Assembly: GCA_020049895.1 (NCBI GenBank)
Contig: JAGVLE010000035.1
Coordinates: 1-64,000, forward strand
Source: Alphaproteobacteria bacterium
GTDB taxonomy: Bacteria; Pseudomonadota; Alphaproteobacteria; UBA9655
Direction of reading: 5' to 3'
DNA: 64,000 nt
The notes under the pieces are model-generated. The model saw only the letters and a program-made list of their open reading frames with translations. It had not been told where the DNA came from and did not search any database. The translations under genes and the position numbers were made by a program. Positions within the stretch are counted from its first letter, which is position 1, and the number at the start of each line of letters is the position of its first letter. Positions 61,495 through 64,000 of this stretch are shown here, piece after piece.

Positions 61495-62441
61495 TGCCTG
61501 AGATAAAACACATAGAAGTCGTTCCTTATAATCCCACTTGGCCACAGATGTTTGAGGAAGAAGCAGTACGTATTAAGCAGGCGCTAGGAGAGAACTGTTT
61601 AGAGGTTCACCCTATTGGCTCAACGGCTGTTCCAGGACTGAGGGCCAAACCTATTATTGATTTGCTGCCTGTTGTCTCTGACATACAAAAGGTAGATCAA
61701 GCGGCCTCCGCTATGAAAGCATTGGGATACGAGGCCAAAGGAGAAAACGGCATCCTTTTTCGACGTTTTTTCCAAAAGGGCGGAAAAAGACGAACGCATA
61801 ATGTTCATGTCTTTGAAGAAGGCAGTCCTGAAATTGAGAAGCATCTTATTTTCCGAGATTGGATGCGCTCTCATGAGAAGAATCGTGAAGAGTACGCCCA
61901 GTTAAAGCAACGTTTAGCTGAACAATTTCCTGATGATATTATGGGTTACAGTGTCGGAAAAAATATGTTTATTAAAGACATTCTGCGAGAGACTGGAGAT
62001 GAGGGTTTGACGATCGTACTGTGCCTTCTTGATGAAGAATGGACGGCTGCCAAGGCCATGCGGCAAAAATATTTCTTTGATAAAGTACCTGTGGAAGATC
62101 CCCATCAGTGGACGTTTGACAATCCGGATCATAGGCATCTTGTCCTGTATCAAGGTCCCGACATTGTAGGATACGCTCACATTCAATTGTGGCCCGATCA
62201 GAGAGCAGCCCTGCGGATTATCGTCATAGATGAGCCATTTCGCAATCATGATCTGGGGGCTTATTTTTTAGCGAAATGTGAAAAGTGGCTAAAACAACAA
62301 GGTTATCAAATCTTCCAGACAGAAGCCTCTCCTGATGCGTTACCCTTTTTTGAAAAGCATGGCTATAATCCCATGCCCTTTAATGACTCCGATGGGTATG
62401 AAAACGACTGTCGAAATACGCCTGTGGGAAAGAGGTTATAA
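61494..62441 (+). CDS. GrpB (UPF0157)-GNAT fusion protein
   Basis: GrpB-like VPYNPTWPQMFEEEA...VHPIGSTAVPGLRAKPIIDLLPVV and C-terminal GNAT LRIIVIDEPFRNHDLGAYFLAKCEKWL. Confidence 0.88.
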   Translation: MPEIKHIEVVPYNPTWPQMFEEEAVRIKQALGENCLEVHPIGSTAVPGLRAKPIIDLLPVVSDIQKVDQAASAMKALGYEAKGENGILFRRFFQKGGKRRTHNVHVFEEGSPEIEKHLIFRDWMRSHEKNREEYAQLKQRLAEQFPDDIMGYSVGKNMFIKDILRETGDEGLTIVLCLLDEEWTAAKAMRQKYFFDKVPVEDPHQWTFDNPDHRHLVLYQGPDIVGYAHIQLWPDQRAALRIIVIDEPFRNHDLGAYFLAKCEKWLKQQGYQIFQTEASPDALPFFEKHGYNPMPFNDSDGYENDCRNTPVGKRL

Positions 62442-62449
62442 AAAACAAA

Positions 62450-63103
62450 ATGCGTAAAGTCTTTTGGGATAATCCTTACCAGACGTCTTTAGAGACCACC
62501 ATTACTGCTATTGAGGGCAATCGAGTCTTACTTGCGGAAACCATTGCGTTTTCTTTTTCGGGCGGACAAGAGAGCGACAAAGCGACCTTGAATGGTCTGT
62601 CCATTCTGCATTCTGAGATAGAAGGCAATCTGATCTATTATACCCTTTCCGACAATCATCGTTTTTGCATTGGTGACAAGGTAACTCTTGAGATTGATTG
62701 GGCACGTCGCTATCGCCTTATGCGACTCCATTTCGCTGCTGAACTGGTCCTGGAGATCATTACACAACACTGGGGCCTTGAAAAAATAGGAGCGCATATT
62801 GCCGAAGACAAAGCCCGCATTGATTTTGTGTTGGATCGTAATATCTCCACTCTCTTTGAAGACGTTCTTGTGAGTTATAGCACAATTATTGAAAAGGATC
62901 TGCCGATCCACACAGGCTTTTCTGATGAGGCCACCCAGCGACGGTTTTGGAAAATTGATGGCTTTGCCGAGGTCCCTTGCGGCGGGACTCATGTTAAATC
63001 TACAGGCGAAGTAGGTCACGTCATTTTCAAGCGCAAAAATATTGGTGGCGGTAAGGAGAGGATTGAAATTATGTTGACTGAGGGAGGAATAGGGGCTATT
63101 TGA
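62450..63103 (+). CDS. AlaX-like alanyl-tRNA editing protein
   Basis: SGGQESDKATL, RLMRLHFAAELVLEI, EVPCGGTHVKSTGEVG. Confidence 0.85.
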   Translation: MRKVFWDNPYQTSLETTITAIEGNRVLLAETIAFSFSGGQESDKATLNGLSILHSEIEGNLIYYTLSDNHRFCIGDKVTLEIDWARRYRLMRLHFAAELVLEIITQHWGLEKIGAHIAEDKARIDFVLDRNISTLFEDVLVSYSTIIEKDLPIHTGFSDEATQRRFWKIDGFAEVPCGGTHVKSTGEVGHVIFKRKNIGGGKERIEIMLTEGGIGAI

Positions 63104-63779
63104 CACTCCCATAAAGGGCATGGGGATGGGTTGTGTGATAAGCCCAGTAACGATCTCCATAAGACCAATGCCAGTATTCTGTGGGATAATTGATAAATCC
63201 AACAGATGAGAGAGCTCGAGCCATTATTTTGCGGTGCTCTTGGGCTTCCCCAGAAATAAGATGTGAATCCGTTTGAGAGAGAGAGCCATCCCTATCTTCC
63301 ATCCAATCCTTGACCAGAATTCCCATATCAACAGCCTTCCCTGTTATGTCGACAAGATAAACGTCAACTGCGCCACCAGTTGAATGGGCAGGAATATTAG
63401 GAGATCCATCTTTATTAATGAGGGGGGACACAAGTTTTGTTGTTTCGTCAAAAATGTTGTCTGTAGACCATTCAGGATGTAATTTTTGGATTTCAGAAAA
63501 GTGAGTGTCAAAAAGGTAGCTCTGCAGCTCCAAACTTCTATATCCTTCATAAAGGCAAAGCCTTAACCCTTTGGGAAGAAGGGCTTGGGCCTCACAAAGT
63601 GAGGCATAAACCGTCTGTCGCATCTTCGTATAATCTTTGTTATCAGGAATTTCAGGCGAAGGACCATAGGCAATATCTGTTTGAGTCTTGAGCTCCACCA
63701 AAGGCTCGTCATTTTCAACAATAGGAATTGCGAGAACTCGAGGATCTACAATAGAAATAATAGAAGTTGGGGCTGACAC
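63096..63779 (-). CDS. D-alanyl-D-alanine dipeptidase (VanX/DdpX-like)
   Basis: LYEGYRSLELQSYLF, AHSTGGAVDVYLVD, TEYWHWSYGDRYWAY; apparent GTG start lies in the adjacent IS-like end. Confidence 0.88.
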   Translation of the reverse strand: MSAPTSIISIVDPRVLAIPIVENDEPLVELKTQTDIAYGPSPEIPDNKDYTKMRQTVYASLCEAQALLPKGLRLCLYEGYRSLELQSYLFDTHFSEIQKLHPEWSTDNIFDETTKLVSPLINKDGSPNIPAHSTGGAVDVYLVDITGKAVDMGILVKDWMEDRDGSLSQTDSHLISGEAQEHRKIMARALSSVGFINYPTEYWHWSYGDRYWAYHTTHPHALYGSVK

Positions 63780-64000
63780 CTGACTTTTAAAAAGTTAGGA
63801 CGTTAAGATGCATATAAAGCATTGTAAATTAAGTATAAAAGAACAGAATCGGCTAATAGAATATTTTGTTGCTGGAGTGCCAGCAAGAACAGCTGCAGAT
63901 TTAGTAGGAATTCACCGCAATTCTGCCATTAGATTTTTCCACAAATTGCGAGAGAAGATCGCCCTTAAACAGCAAGATCGAAGCGAGAAATTTTGTGGGA
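63770..64000 (+). mobile_element. IS1595/IS1016-like insertion sequence, left end (truncated by the window)
   Basis: Transposase-like start at 63808 (MHIKHCKLSIKEQNRLIEYFVAGVPARTAADLVGIHRNSAIRFFHKLREKIALKQ) preceded by GGGGCTGACACCTGACTTTTAAAAAGTTAGG. Confidence 0.75.

Overview
The window reads as moderately AT-rich alphaproteobacterial chromosome. Gene content and protein flavour suggest a Holosporales/Rickettsiales-like intracellular lineage; this is an inference and no search was run. Positions ~1-42.7 kb are mostly housekeeping: nuoN, clpB, kdsA, pyrG, secG, rpsA, cmk, tandem murJ, trpS, greA, pnp, rpsO, truB, a fused cytochrome b/c1 gene with petA, rpoH, gpsA, tsaE, AmgK/MurU-like genes, ndk, pepA, wecE-like, sfsA, map, radC and seven tRNAs. 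Positions ~42.8-55.1 kb, beginning at tRNA-Leu(CAA), are accessory and look like the relic of a RAGE/ICE-type element: degenerate sensor-kinase-like protein, XRE regulator, HTH protein, AbiEi/AbiEii pair, candidate PD-(D/E)XK nuclease and a giant relaxase-helicase-primase TraA. Positions ~55.4-63.8 kb hold an assorted small-molecule/resistance-like island: exported methyltransferase, DUF1937, APH, FosA-like VOC, DUF2000, NUDIX, Asp/Glu racemase, GrpB-GNAT, AlaX-like and VanX-like genes. The window ends in an IS1595/IS1016-like transposase. The most interesting signal is a family of ~42-bp palindromic elements (CCCTCGATGGG-CTCGAGGGCCTGCCCTCGACTTGATTGGGG) embedded inside ORFs: two full copies and one half copy in traA, and one diverged copy in the kinase-like gene. 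They are translated in more than one reading frame, like Rickettsia palindromic elements. A separate ~145-bp element with terminal inverted repeats supplies the C-terminus of a secreted Cys-rich protein.
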